Source of the DNA: Taeniopygia guttata
Lineage: Eukaryota > Chordata > Aves > Passeriformes > Estrildidae
Length of the DNA stretch: 64,000 nucleotides
Assembly: GCF_048771995.1 (NCBI RefSeq)
Contig: NC_133030.1
Coordinates: forward strand, 56,080,001 to 56,144,000
Direction: 5' to 3'
This document shows positions 40,606 to 53,243 of the stretch, piece by piece. Under the pieces are notes generated by a model. That model saw nothing but the letters and a program-made list of their open reading frames with translations. It was not told the DNA's origin and searched no databases. The stretch's first letter is position 1, and each line of letters begins with the position of its first letter. The translations under genes were made by a program, and so were the position numbers.

Positions 40606-40655
40606 CAAACAATCCCTGTATGAGCTGCTGTGAGCAAACAATCCCTGTATGAGCT
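40606..40655 (+). repeat. Direct repeat, two exact 21-bp copies, 29-bp period
   Basis: Copies at 40606-40626 and 40635-40655 (both starting CAAACAATCC and ending TATGAGCT) are identical and separated by GCTGTGAG. A local tandem duplication just upstream of a CR1 fragment. Confidence 0.95.
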
Positions 40656-40679
40656 CCATTCAGTGAGCCAACAGTGGGT

Positions 40680-40920
40680 CACCATTTAAATTAGATTTTA
40701 GGAAGGAGCTCTTTACTCAGAGGATGATGAGGCAGCTGAACAGGTTGCTCAGAGAAGCTGTGAATGCCCAAGCCCTGGAAGTGTGTAAGGCCAGGTTGGA
40801 TGGGGCTTTGAACAGTCTGGAAGGTTGGTGGAAGGGACCACTAACTATGATGGGGAGGTGGAAATTATATAGGGTTTAAAGTCTCTTCCAACCCAAGCCT
40901 TTCTATGACTCAATGACCTG
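40680..40920 (+). mobile_element. CR1 LINE 3' fragment
   Basis: TTAGATTTTAGGAAGGAGCT, GGTTGCTCAGAGAAGCTGTG, GGTTGGATGGGGCTTTGAAC, then CTCTTCCAACCCAAGCC and TTTCTATGACTCAATGA. A standard truncated CR1 3' end with an internal insertion before the last block (the stretch around 40840-40875). A 29-bp-period duplication lies immediately upstream. Confidence 0.87.
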
Positions 40921-41311
40921 TGAAGCCTGAAATAGGGTCAAAATTCTGTCACTAAATTTTTCTGCTGGTTATCAGACGTCTGTCAAGAGCAGAAGGGCTA
41001 CACAGAGGCATTAGAAGAAGCAGAAGAGTTAAAACTCCAGTGTGTTTATTGCATGCTGCAAAATGTTGTTATCTGAGGTATTTTCCTGCACCACAGGTCT
41101 CATTGGCTTATTGGAAAAAAAAAAATGCTTTTGGCAAAGGAACATTCTGGTGAAGAGTGAGTTGCAGATGTCACCTGGTGGCTCTCCACAGATGCCACCA
41201 GAGCTGAGCATATTGAATTAATGTTCAATACAGAACAGTATTGGACAGAACTCACGTTCTATCACAGCACAAGGGACCCACATGGTTTTGGTGTTGTCAT
41301 CAGCAGTGGTG

Positions 41312-41434
41312 TCAGTGAAACAGAGACTGGGACAGGGCATCCGACCCTGGCCTCCCTCTGTGCAAGGGCACCTTGCTGAGCCCAAGGACCAGGAGCAATG
41401 CCAGGGCCCCAAGAGCGAGAGGCCACCTCTCCAT
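41312..41434 (-). CDS. Candidate secreted microprotein or signal-peptide exon
   Basis: Not a recognised gene. Reading leftward from the ATG at 41434, the frame starts MERWPLALGALALLLVLG and goes on LSKVPLHRGRPGSD, 40 residues in all to a stop. The first 20 residues have the full anatomy of a signal peptide: charged start, long Leu/Ala core, small-residue end. The ATG context is ACAATGG, with A at -3 and G at +4. A TATA-like TATTAAAAG lies about 50-60 bases upstream (41493 to 41485). AAG|GTGCCC after codon 21 (exon end at 41372) could be a phase 0 donor, making this the first exon of a secreted protein whose other exons I could not find. It may equally be chance or a relic. Confidence 0.25.
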   Translation of the reverse strand: MERWPLALGALALLLVLGLSKVPLHRGRPGSDALSQSLFH

Positions 41435-41484
41435 TGTGTAACCACCAGGTGAGGGGATAAAAGTAAGAAGGAGAACCATCCATC

Positions 41485-41493
41485 TTTTAATAA
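41485..41493 (-). promoter_or_regulatory. TATA-like box upstream of the signal-peptide ATG
   Basis: Reads TATTAAAAG on the minus strand, ending about 50 bases before the ATG at 41434. That leaves room for a start site and a roughly 25-base leader. Such AT-rich 9-mers are common by chance here. Confidence 0.2.
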
Positions 41494-44400
41494 CAAGCAT
41501 TGTAGCTACTCTGAGGCCTGGAAGGTGACAAAGTCATCCTAGGAGTGATAAGGCACTGCCAGAGGATGTTTGCCATGCCATGACAGTGCATCCAAACCTA
41601 AAAATTCCATCACACAACAGCACCCTCAGCCATGGATCATACCAGGAGACAAAGTTCAGATTAAGAACTTCACAGTCTGCACTGAAAAAAGCAGAGCTAT
41701 CATTGGGCTGGTAAGGCAAAGGATTAATTCGTGGTTTTATTCTCTTTCACTTGTGTCCTGCATTTGAACAAGAGCTGAATGCTTGGTAAGATGAAGGGTT
41801 CAGCACACAGCATACATTTCTGTGCTGAGTTATTACCTCTGGTGCCTGGAGCAAAAGTGCCCCCTGGGATGTTTGACGGGATATAATGTCTGACTTGATG
41901 ATGGAAACAAAAGAAGTCCTCTCCATGGCAGATTTAGGCTCTTGAATTTACTGATAATGCACTCTCCTCCAATAAATCAAAATTCCACTTCACCCACTCA
42001 GATGTCAGTTCCATGCACTGCTGACATACGTGGAAATGCAAACCTCTCATAAAAGTAAAATAAAATGTAAGTTATATTCTGACAAACAAAGAGAGACTTC
42101 AGAATGGGGGGAAAAGACTTGGTTTACATGTAAAATTAACTCTCTGAAACAGAGTAAGAGAGAGATTGAAACAGAAAGAGGCGCTGGTGCAGGGCACATG
42201 CAGCTCACCTGGGTAGTTCTGCACTGAGGCTTCAGTGTGAGGTCACTTTTCCCTTTGGTAACCCCTTCTTGCCTTTCCCCTTGTAGCCCAGAAAACTCAC
42301 CACAGAGAACTCACATTAAGGGCAAGGTCACCCCAGAGAGATCTCCCCCTCCCCTGCCTCGAGCAATGTGTATTAAAATGTCATTCTGGCCTTCAGGAAA
42401 AGCAATTTTCTCTGCCTTAGTGTAGGGTAGGTCTGATCCACCATTCTGGATAAAGACATCTTCATCAGAGCCAGTCCTTCCTGCTATGGAGAGAGGAAAA
42501 GGCACCTGCAGGATAGGATTCACCCACAGCTTATTTATTTTAGGATTTTTAATTAATGTGGGTGAATTGCCCCTAAAAGCACGTGTTTGTCTCCTTGACT
42601 GCAGTGGGGGCCTGGGGTGATGCTCTGAGCTGTGGGGCACCTGAATGGCAGCAGGTATCTGAGCAGCTGAATCCTGACTTTGCAGGAGAGTGAGAGAAAG
42701 TGTTTCCTGGGCTGGGGGAAATCCTACACAGGGGGCAAGTACTCATGCTTTTGCTCCATCCAGATGAGCGAGGATTTGCCATCTGGTTGATATGAAGGGG
42801 AGCTGAACTTTCTTTTTGCATCTTTTCCACTTTACGCTGATAAGCATGGGAAGAGGCAGGAGAGAAAGGAAGGGGGTGCTGTGTTTAAGGCATGAGAGCT
42901 CATTTGGGATAAGAATTTGGGGAAATATGCAGAAGTCCTGGCCATTTCAGACAGAGCACTTGAACCCTCACAGCCTGCAGTTCCCAAGGGAGCAGAACAC
43001 GGTGTGTGCCCAGCAGTGAAGCCACTGACACTGGCTCCTGCTCTGACCCATTCCCACTCAGAGTGGAACCCAGTCCATGTGTGTTCTCAGCTACAAAAAA
43101 CTCAGATATTTGACCTAATGTAGGCATTGTGGCTCCCTGTAGAAAGCTATTAGCTCCCCCCTAGCCCAGGGAAGGGGTTATCAGCTCATCTGTTTTAGAG
43201 CTCTTGGAATGGGATGAGCATGGTGCTCTCTGGGCTGTCTGCACCCCTCCTGGCTGATTATCCCATTTGCTAAGGAGGATAAATGCTTCTAAATGAAACT
43301 CAGCAAAATACTTAGAGCACTTTGAATGCCCCCTGTAGAAAGCAGATTGAAGGTAAATTTAGCCTATCCACACACAAGATGGCAATCCTTGCTTGATGGG
43401 GAAATGCTCTGCTCTTTCCTGTTATCCCAATCCTTGCAGGGAGTCTGGGAGGTGATGGGGGCGTCCCAGCTCGCAGTGAGGGGAGCCTGGAGCTGGAAGC
43501 CCAACAAACAGAACAAGCTGAAGAAAACCAGGCTGTGTTAATTTATCCTGGGGTCTCAGCTCTCCTTAAATCAGCAGTCTGTACAGCCAGCCACAGCCTG
43601 CTTGCATGTTCCTATATATCAAACAAGAATGAAATGTTGACAGAAAAGCTGAATTTCATGCACTAATTCAAGAAGCAGCCTGGTTGAAGAGATGTCAAAT
43701 GTCAAATTTAATTCCTCCAGCTCCCATATTTCAGTGGCAAACTGGGGCACAGTCAGCTTCTCCTAACACAGGGCAGGGTGTGCAGGAGCTGGGGTGATGT
43801 GCAGGCTCAGGGTGCTGGCCAAGCACAGCTGAAATGCAAAATCCCTGACCCCTCCATGCACTGGCTTTGTATGGGGAAGGAGTGCTTGTGTGACAGATGA
43901 GAGCTGCAAAGCAGGCAGGTCAGCACTGTGGTGAGGGTCAGGGCTATTTCAATGGCTGGAGATGCTCTAATTATAGTGCTGGGAAGGCTGGAAGCTGCCA
44001 GGTTCGATATGGGAATAATGCGACGAGGAGATTGCAGAGTAAAGACACTTGTTGTTTTGTTCTTGGTCGCTTAACTCAGGGACAAAGCCTTTGAGGAAGG
44101 AAAAGCAAATTTAAGGTTATAACTCAGTCCCAGGAACATTGAACATAGATATATAATTAGACAGGAAAAAAAAAATCAAGGCAGCCTTGTGTTTATTGCA
44201 CTGGCTCCATCTCCTGTGCTTTTGGCACTGTGTGTTTCCAGCTGAGCTCTAGCCAGTTGACTGGGTAGTTAAATATCCTTCAGCAGCATAAACAGCTGAG
44301 GAAGCCCTGCTGCTCACTCACACACAGAGCCTTTGGAGGGTGCTCAGGCAAGTACATGGCTTTATATCTATTGCACTACTCTTTGCTACCTGCTCCACAT

Positions 44401-44647
44401 TCTGCTCTGCCTCACTGCAAAACTTTTGCAGGGCTGTTCTTCCATGTTACAGGATTTATAGCAGCATTTCCCACAGGTTTTATGATCTGATTATTCTTAG
44501 GGTGCTTTCCCTGGATAGTTGTGAGCTGCACAGCCTGCAGAAGCCTTTGCTTGAAGTGTCTCAGAGCAGTCACCTGCCCCTGGTAGCAGGGGAATTTTAG
44601 GAGGTGGGATGAGCAGTAAGCTGGCCCCACCACTCAGCTCTGCTCTT

Positions 44648-44722
44648 GTGTTTATGACAGGGTGAGTCACTTTGCAACCTGGTGCCTCTGTTTCCCATTC
44701 AGACAGATGGAAAAACCAGTAC
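44648..44722 (+). mobile_element. MIR-like SINE remnant
   Basis: Reads GGTGAGTCACTTTGCAACC, TGCCTCTGTTTCCCATTCAG, ACAGATGGAAA. This parallels the MIR core order of GGGCAAGTCACTTAACC, GCCTCAGTTTCC, CATCTGTAAAATGG. The fragment is only about 75 bases and the 5' tRNA-like head is not visible. Confidence 0.4.
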
Positions 44723-45197
44723 AGAGGCATAACATGTTCTTGGACACTTTGGCCAATACAGCAATCAGAAATAGATGTCTCAAAATCACTCACAAGGCAC
44801 CTCCTGGGACTGCTGCCTGCCCGTCTGCACCAGCTTTTTGTGCCTCACTGTTCCTAGTCTCCCATCTCAGAGATCCTCATGCCTCCACAGCACACCTCCA
44901 CCTCTCCTGTGCTTCAGCAGCCTCTCCTCCAACTATATTTTTTCACTAGCTCAATGGAGCATATTACCTCCATTTTCTTTCTCCCCTTCACCTGGGATTC
45001 CTCCTGTTAATTACTTCAGCTTCTGCAGCTCCCCAGCCCCTCTCCCGTGCCCACCACAGCAGCCAAGGTGCTGCCTGCTCCCCCGTGGGTAGCTTAGTCA
45101 GTGCTTTCCCCAACTATTCCTGCTTAGAAGAGAGGCTGTTTATTTCCATTTTTTTTTTGTAGTTATGTGAACTTTCACGTCATGTATGGTGGTGGGG

Positions 45198-45212
45198 TTT
45201 TTTTTTTTTTTT
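45198..45212 (+). repeat. (T)15 tract
   Basis: Run of 15 T followed by AGGG and a second T7 run. Confidence 0.9.
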
Positions 45213-46565
45213 AGGGTTTTTTTAAATTTAAAAAGTAGGAAAGAACTGGCAGACAGTATCTGGTGTAATGCCAGAGCACTGGAGATACATAAAGGACAAG
45301 TTTTGATCTGTTTAGTCTGATACTATTCCTCAGGCAGGGATCAATCACTTAAAATCAGAGACACTGTAAATAATTTACAGTAAATACAGCTAAAATCAAG
45401 TACACTGATACCTTTCATTTTATCCAAGATAGGGTTTAGTCAAAACCAAGTCAAATTTGTCCCAGATGTAACTCCAGTAACAGCAGTAAACATTGGACAG
45501 AGAGGAACTCAGTTAATTTGCTTTACCTTTCCTTATTTGTGGAAACTGAAATACTGCTAATGCAAGCAAAAGTGCAAGGGAGGGTACAAGCTCACAGCAA
45601 TCCCCCTCTCCATGGTCACCATGGCTATTTGTGATCTGTTTCATTCTACTTAGAAATCATTAAGCATATTGACCACAGCTCCGTGTTTTGAAATCAAGAA
45701 TGCAAAGAATCCATTTTTATTATTATATTAACCATATTAACCTTTTTTATTTAACCTGGTAATAAAACTACTCAGCTGTGTGGTGAAATCTCAATTAAAA
45801 TTCGCCTCTCCGGGAGCCACAGAGTCAAATGCTCCAGCAGTTGTCCAAGTTGGTGTCCCTGTAAAAGCTGTGCTCTGTTATCAGATTCTGTTATTCAGTA
45901 CACAGATCCCTGCTTTGCAGCAAGCATCGTTTCAGGAGGTGCTCTGAAAGCTTTCGGGCTCTCCCAGTGATTGCTTCTCTTTTCTTTCACAGCAATTACA
46001 GGCTCTTCATTTAATTTCAATGGAAACTTTAGTGTTTTAGACCTTGCCCATGTAGCTGAATGCTCATCTCTGGATCTTATTTCCAGTCCTCAGGAGGACC
46101 GGTTTTGATGACCTAGTCTGATTACAGCATCTTTGACAGCTTTAAAGGAATTTGCCCTGGGGAAGAAGACAGCTGCTGCCCTGATGAGGGATTTTTCTGA
46201 GCAGGCCTCCCAAGCCAGACATGTCAGTGTGAGATGCTGCCTACATTTTTCATCGTGACCAACAGGTATGTTTGAAAGAGGTTGTGTGCTTTAGGCTGCA
46301 CAGGCCAGTGTGGAGAGAGCCTCTGTCGTTAAACTGCTTAACCTGTCCCTGTCAAAACACTGCAGCTTCTTGGCTTCTTTTCCCTCGTGTTCTATATTCA
46401 GCCTCTCTGAAAACTGTGGGCCAGGTCTTTGTGCTGGTGTAAAGTGGCATTGCTCCTTCAGTTCATACAGACTGCAGGGTGGGAACAGTCTCATTGCCAG
46501 CGTCTGCAGCTCTTGTACAGCTCTGCTCTTAAACAAGGCTGATGGAACTGAGCATATTATTTATG

Positions 46566-46590
46566 AACCCTTATTAGTAACCCTTATTAG
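46566..46590 (+). repeat. 12-bp tandem duplication
   Basis: AACCCTTATTAG occurs at 46566-46577 and 46579-46590, separated by one T. Confidence 0.9.
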
Positions 46591-47297
46591 GAGCAGCAAC
46601 AAAATAACTCATCAGACTTTTTAGATTTGAATCAGTATAAAAGCAGTACGGTCATCTATTTTCCTAAAGCTCATTTATTCATAAATGTTGAAAAGAAGAT
46701 TATCAACATTTCAAATCCCAAACAACCCATTTTACCTCCAGAAAGGAGGTCTGATCTGCTTAACATGGTGTGGATCAGGAAAGTTCCATGTTCCCTTCCT
46801 AATAACATACTAAAACCTGGGAATTAAACTCTGTTTTGCTCGGATAAAGGACCTAGAATGAATGGATCATGATTCAGATGAGTATGTTTTACAATAAAAG
46901 ATTTTGACAAGTATCTGAATGTACAAAATTCTTTATCTTCATTCTGGAACAGCTACTTTATTTTTGGGGAGCAAATAAAGATTTCAGATAGGAAGGCCAG
47001 AACTACCACTGCATGAGCTGGGGTAGTGCCAAGATTTAAGAGAAATCATCCCCGAGGCATCTTCAGCCTTGTTTTTGTAAAAGAGATAAGTAGATAGCTT
47101 GGAGTTCTGTGACGTGTTTGCTACATGGAGCACTAACTTCTCTCCAGTGCCAGCCCAGTTCTACCACAGGCTGCCCCAAAATCAATCAGACTCTGAACTG
47201 ACAAGTAAAGGTGACAGCTATCAATGCCACCTGCTCTAAATTCTCCAAATTCCCTTTTTCCTCTTCTGTATTTATTATTTATGTTTCATATTCCCAG

Positions 47298-47390
47298 AAA
47301 AAACAAACAAACAAAAAACCAAACAAAAAAAAAACCCAAAAAACAAAACAAAAAACAAAACAAAATAAAACCACTGGGAAAAAAAAAAAA
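47298..47390 (+). repeat. A-rich CAAA/CAAAA low-complexity repeat
   Basis: About 93 bases built from imperfect CAAA, CAAAA and CCAAAA units, ending in A12. The apparent Lys-rich and Phe-rich reading frames here are artefacts of the repeat. Confidence 0.9.
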
Positions 47391-47820
47391 GGAAGGACAG
47401 TAATTTTACTGCCTTGTAATTTGATTTGTGTTTGGTAAAGGCAAAGGAGCAGAGTGTGTCCTTTCTGAAATGACAATGGAGAGAACAAAAGAGAGCAAAC
47501 ACAACAGCTTTGATTAACCTGGCACTAAATCTCTGACACTGATACTGGCTCACACTGGATCCTCCTGAAATACGTGACAGAGCGGTGGCTCCTGGAGCAT
47601 CCCTTGCTAATAATTTTGGTTTGGGCTGTCAAATCTACCATTGAAGAAGCTCACACTATTTCCCAGTTCTGGCATTATCTACATAGCAAGTAACAAACCT
47701 TGCCAAAAGCAGGAGTGTCAGGAAAATATGTCTCAGACCTACAGAGTAGATGTCCTGCCCCATCACAAAGGCAGGAGAGAACTTCTGGGAAGGAGGAGTG
47801 GTGGTGTCACTTTCCATCAT

Positions 47821-47852
47821 CTTCACTTTAGAATTGAAAACTTCACTTTAGA
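47821..47852 (+). repeat. 12-bp direct repeat, 20-bp period
   Basis: CTTCACTTTAGA at 47821-47832 and again at 47841-47852. Confidence 0.85.
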
Positions 47853-50439
47853 GTATGCTTCAGAAAGAACCTAATATTTTCCCAGATTTCCAAACACAGG
47901 AAGAAATGCTAACTATAGGAACACTCCAGTCACAAAACTTCTCCCAGAAACACTTGCTGGAGTGGTTATAATGCACGAAAGAGAGAATGCAAGACACTGC
48001 ACCTGCTCGGTGTACCCAAAAGTCTTTGTCAGGGAACAGCCACGCAGTCAGAATCACATAATAGACCAAAAGCTCAGCTTCCATGCTTCTCCCTTCAGAC
48101 ACTATTATTTCAGCACCTCCACAGCTGTCCCATGAAGCTTCATTCCTTGCCTTTGCATTTCTCTGCCTTTAAAAGAAAAGGCAAAGTAATTGTTTCATTG
48201 AGGAGACTGATTGAAAGGCTCATACATTTAAGATGATGAAAAATATACTGATGCAAATGCTACACATGAGGAAAAAAAAAAGCATTTTTTGAGGCAGAGA
48301 TGATTCTGACCAACCTGTTAATTTAAGCCGAGAGGTTTCCTGGTCCTGGACCAAATTTCTGGGGAGAAAGTGATACAGCTGAGCTGTTAGAAGGCAGCTA
48401 ATAAGAAGCTGCATGTTAGGGGCATTGCACTTTAAGGTTCTGATTCAAACCTGCCAGGGGTCAAAGCCAGACCCTGTTTTCCCACTCTACTCTCAAAGCA
48501 CATCCTGCTCTCGGCTACCCCATTGTAAGACACAAATTGTCTTGGTGTGAGCACGATCTTACAATCTCTTGCAAGAATGCCAAAGGATGCTCTGCTTTGG
48601 GATGAAAGCACAACTTAAATATTCAGCTTGCCTCTGCAAAACATAACTGACTTTCAACCTGACTTATCTGTATAGCCTGATGCCAACAAGTGTACTTTGA
48701 TGTTCTGCCTGAATTTTCCCTTGCTTATTTTCTTTGCCTCAGCTTAAACTGAGATGAAATTGAATATAAACTCCAGAAGCTCTCAGCCTGTTTTGAAAAT
48801 TGTACCAATTACTTTTTGTTAAACCTATTTGTTTTTCTCTGAAATCACCAGTCTCCAGGGCTTGGAGAGGTGGAGGAGAGAGACTTACACACTAATTAGA
48901 AAAACAAATATCATCATTAATAGACTTAACATTAATGTAAAGCAGCTGCCGATGACAGAGGGATTTGCCACTTTATTTTTATAATCTTTATCATCCAATA
49001 TCATCATCCAAATGCTTTCCAATTCATGGGGGTTTTTTACTCATTTGGGCTCTTTTTACACTTCAATCTGCTCTTTTCTCCATTTTTCTGCTCTTGTTTC
49101 ATGTCATTAATCTAATCTAATCCTCTTCCAAGGTGACACTACAAATGGAGCTCAAGTGCATTTTCATCAGTGCCCTCAAATCATGTTATGTGTCTTGGTG
49201 CTTTGTGCTTCCTTTGGCTCCTTCCCATTCCTGTCAGCCCTGCTTGTTGCCCCTCTCAGGGCCAGTTTGGCATTAATGGCTGCCAGGTTTCTAAAATCCT
49301 TTTTAGGGGAGAGACAGTGGCTCACAGAAGTCAATTGGAGGCTTTTGATAACTCGGGATTAAGACAAAACCACTAATCCCCTTTTGAGGCTGTATCCTGC
49401 AGTCATCCTAGCTGGATTTCTCTGCAGGTCAAAGCTCACCAAGGAATGTGGGCAGAAAGCCCCAGTGAACACATCAGGCACAGGGTGATTACTGCTAAAA
49501 TTGAACTCCTGAAGATAATTCCACTTTCCCTATTTCTAAGGGGTTTTCTCTGCGTGCCTTTTCTCTTTCATGCCAGCTCAGATGTCCTCCTGCTGGCAGG
49601 GGGCTTCTCCTAATTCACCTCATGGCTGCTGGCAGCCCTGCCAGCAACAGCAGCCCAAATGCTTTGTGCAGAAGTTACAGTTCCACTAGTTTTTGTTCCT
49701 AAAATACAATGAGTGTGTAACAAAAGCTGACTCAGAATGACCTCACTCATTCCAGCCCCATCCATCTCCCACATCCCACATCAACAAGACTGACTGATTT
49801 GGAATCAGTGATCCAGCGGCAGAAATTAGCATTTGGTTCCTTGGTAACTCTTATTCAATCAATACATGTTTTACATTTTAGGCCTCAGTGACAGGATGAT
49901 CAGAACAAATTAGAAAATCTCAGGTGGAATAAACCTAATGGCTGTGGGACATTTCTAAAATAAAAATGCCTGTTGAATCACAAATAATAGCTTGGCTGCA
50001 ATCTCAGGAGTCTAATTATGAAATGGATGTGGAATCATTCTGTAATTATTTAGAAAGTTTATTTCAGCAGCCAGGAATTCTCTCTATGTTTACTATATAT
50101 CATCACAAGTCCTCTGTGGTTATTTGTAACATCTACCCAGAAAGACACATGAATAAGAGAGGCAATTTTAAGAAATGGAGACTTTTATAAGTCAATGCCA
50201 GGAATAAATTGAGAACAAATTCCTCAACAGAGTTAAATCACTTCCAGTCAGTCCAAATAGAGCAGAGCTTGCTCTGCCCTGCAGCAGGGATGTTCTCACC
50301 ATAATGCAAAACCCTGCAACACTTCTGCTCAGTGCTTCTACCTTTGCCTTAGGAAAGAGCCCAGCCCAAAACCAGGAAAAGCCTGTGCACAATGTGGATT
50401 TTAAACTGGTGACACGGCTCCAGGAACACGATCATCACT

Positions 50440-50992
50440 TTGAAGGACTTGCTACGTGGTCCTCCTGTACTCAGCACTGGTGAGGCTGCACCTTGAATCC
50501 TGTTTTCAGTTTTAGGTCACTCACTACAAGAAAGATATTGAGGTGCTGGAACAAGTCCAGAGAAGGGCAATGGAGCTGAGGAAGGGTCTGGAGCACAAGA
50601 TTATGAGAAGCAGCTCCAGTTTTGACTGGAGAAAATTAGGCTCAGGGGAAACCACCTCGCTCCCTAAAACTACCTAGAAAAAGATTGTAGATGGGGGTGT
50701 TGGCCTCTTCTCCCAATTAACAGAAATGGAACAAGAGGAAAAGGCCTCAGATTGCACCAGGGGAGGTTTAGATTGGCTATAAGGAAAAATTTCTTCACCA
50801 AAAGGGTTGTCAAGCACTGGAACAGACTGCCCAGGGAAGCCATTAGATCACAATCCCTGGAGGTATTTAAAAGACATTTAGATGTGGCACTTGGGGATAT
50901 GGTTTAGTGGTGGCCTTGGCACTGTTGCGTTAACAGCTGGATTCACTGACCTTAAATATCTTTTCCAACCAAAACAATTCTGACATACTACA
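50440..50992 (+). mobile_element. CR1 LINE fragment, longest copy
   Basis: Spans the end of the reverse-transcriptase ORF and the 3' UTR. It holds GGTCCTCCTGTACTCAGCAC, GGTGAGGCTGCACCTTGAAT, AACAAGTCCAGAGAAGGGCA, a GGAGAAAATTAGGCTCAGGG block, CACTGGAACAGACTGCCCAG and a final CTTTTCCAACCAAAACAATTC. At about 550 bases it is the least truncated CR1 in the window. Frameshifts and divergence leave no usable reading frame. Confidence 0.9.
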
Positions 50993-52099
50993 TCTGCAAA
51001 CAGGGCCATGACTCTGCCTTCAGAAGTGAGTTCTGTTGTGATGATCAGATGGCCACATGCAGTACCACCACCCCACCCCAGTTTTTACAAAGGTTAGCAA
51101 TCCAGGCCCACAGGTCCTGGTGGATGGCCCAGGTCTGCCCACCCCACCAAAGGGGTACTGAGAAATCTGTGTGACCATGAAAACTTCCAGCACAGGGTAG
51201 TAACAACTGAAGGGCAACGAGATCCTGTGGGTCCTTCACGGAGCAGCACAGGCACTGTTGGTGCTGCACTTTGCACTGGTCACAACTGCACTTCCTGGGG
51301 GAAAAAGACGCCTGGATACACAGCTCCTGGCCATCACAGCAACTAACAGGTATACAGGAAGGAAATCTGATTGCTTTCATCCTGGCTGGCTACACACACC
51401 AAGTGTTGCCAGATCATCTTCCCATTCAGTGCTCTGTTTCCATTATGCTTTGCTGTTGCTCTTTTTTTTTCACCAACTCCAAGAAAAAGCCACATTTTGG
51501 ATTGACCACCAGACAACAGATTAATCATGATCCTTCTGGATGTGGAATGGAAACATGCAGTCCAAAGAGCTGATTTTTGTCTTGAGGCAGGGATTTACAC
51601 AGTGCTTTCTTTACTGCAAGAAGAAATGGTGCTGTATGACATCTCATGGGTGTCCCATAAGTTCCAGCAGTAAATCTGTTTCTCCAGAGGCAGGAAAAGG
51701 AAGAAGGGAACAGCCAATTATACTCTGTGGGGCAATTTTCTGTTTTATTTCCTGATGTACTCCCTGACTAGTGGAAAATCACTCTTGGCAAACACAAAAC
51801 TTACCCTGCTTCCAAAAGGTGCATCTCTAAATTATTAATCAAGAGCACACAGAACCGCGAAAGGTGGAAAACTGAACAAAGGCTCAATTGACACTCTGGA
51901 AGTTGAGGAAGATATGGAAGACTCCCCTCTAATTTATTTATTCCTTTTCTGTTCTGTTATCCTGATATGCTGCTTCCAGTTACCACTGCACCCCACACTG
52001 TATGGTATTACGTGATTTTGTTTTCAGATTGTTGGAGATAAAGTTACTTCATTATTAATATATATGCACTGTGCATATCCATAAATATTGAATATAGAC

Positions 52100-52113
52100 G
52101 TGTGTGTGTGTGT
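52100..52113 (+). repeat. (GT)7 microsatellite
   Basis: Seven perfect GT units after AATATAGAC. Confidence 0.88.
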
Positions 52114-52949
52114 AAACCTACTGGAAGTGTTAATAGTTAAGATAAACGAAGTCCATTATTGCAATGAGTGACTATTTCTATGACCCTATTTGCAATAAAA
52201 GCAGATTCAATGATATGAGAAAATTGCTAGGTTTCAGAATAATTGAACCAGGCCAGACGAATCCCCACAAAGGCATCATTTACAAAGTACTTTGCTTGTC
52301 TAAAATATTTATTCCCACAAAAGGAAATGGAAAAGGAGTTCATATGGTTACACAGCTATCCTCTGAGTGTAAAATTGTTTTATCATGTTATGTTTATTTC
52401 CTAGACATCTTCCACTGAGGTATTGCAGAAAAAATACTGGCTGTGCAGTTAATTCCTTTGTGTGGACTGCTCATATTTATTCTCTGGGAAGTCAATCACG
52501 TTTTGTTTAGGCATGTTTTGTTTTTCTGCTGAGCAAACACTTAAGCAACCCTTTTCTTGTAAAATCTTATTTGCATATACAATGTGCACCATTCAATGTC
52601 AGTGCTACACAGAGAGTTGAAATGTTTTTGCTTTCTCTCCTATGTAGCATGGAAAGTAGTGGATTTCTTGATAAAAATGTTGGTGTTGCTCTTTAAGAAT
52701 GCATTATATTGTTCGTGTTTAAGGGCTACATCAGTAGTTATAGATAATTTTAGTTTGCCTTTTATTGAAAGCCTGGATAGATTTTTACTATTAAATGTTC
52801 ACAGCAAAATGATTCCAAGCAATCTACAGACAAAGAATTACTCCCAGCAATTATCCACTGAATAAATCTGAATAATGAATACATTGACAAAAGTCACTAT
52901 CTATTTGTGAACAATTAGCTGAAAGAAATAGAGGTGACACTCACAAGCT

Positions 52950-52973
52950 AAATAATTCATTTATGAATTATTT
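52950..52973 (+). repeat. 10-bp perfect inverted repeat
   Basis: AAATAATTCA, spacer TTTA, TGAATTATTT. Confidence 0.92.
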
Positions 52974-53243
52974 GTCCAGCTTTGTTTCTGACATACTTTG
53001 CATGAAATTAGATCAAAGCTTAGATGAAAAATTACTTTAAAAAGAAGGGCAGTATTAAAGGAAATTCTTACAGCTTTTAACGTAGAAATCATCCCACTCT
53101 TATTTATTACCAGTGATTTCAGAGGCTAGAGAAGTTATTTTCCTGGATTCTTTTACTTTAGGCATTGGGCTGTATTTTATTCCTAACATATATCCAATTT
53201 TAGGCTGTTAAACTACAATCAAAAGCACTTAGTATGAATGGAA

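Larger units (their letters stand above)
41494..50439. other. Intergenic, no gene seen
   Basis: Holds a MIR-like fragment, T and A-rich tracts and small direct repeats. The AT-rich stretch at about 48890-48970, with ATTAAT/TTAATG cores, may be constrained. Confidence 0.55.

Noticed and set aside
47211..47553. Lys-rich and Phe-rich frames
   Set aside because: They translate the CAAA/CAAAA low-complexity repeat.
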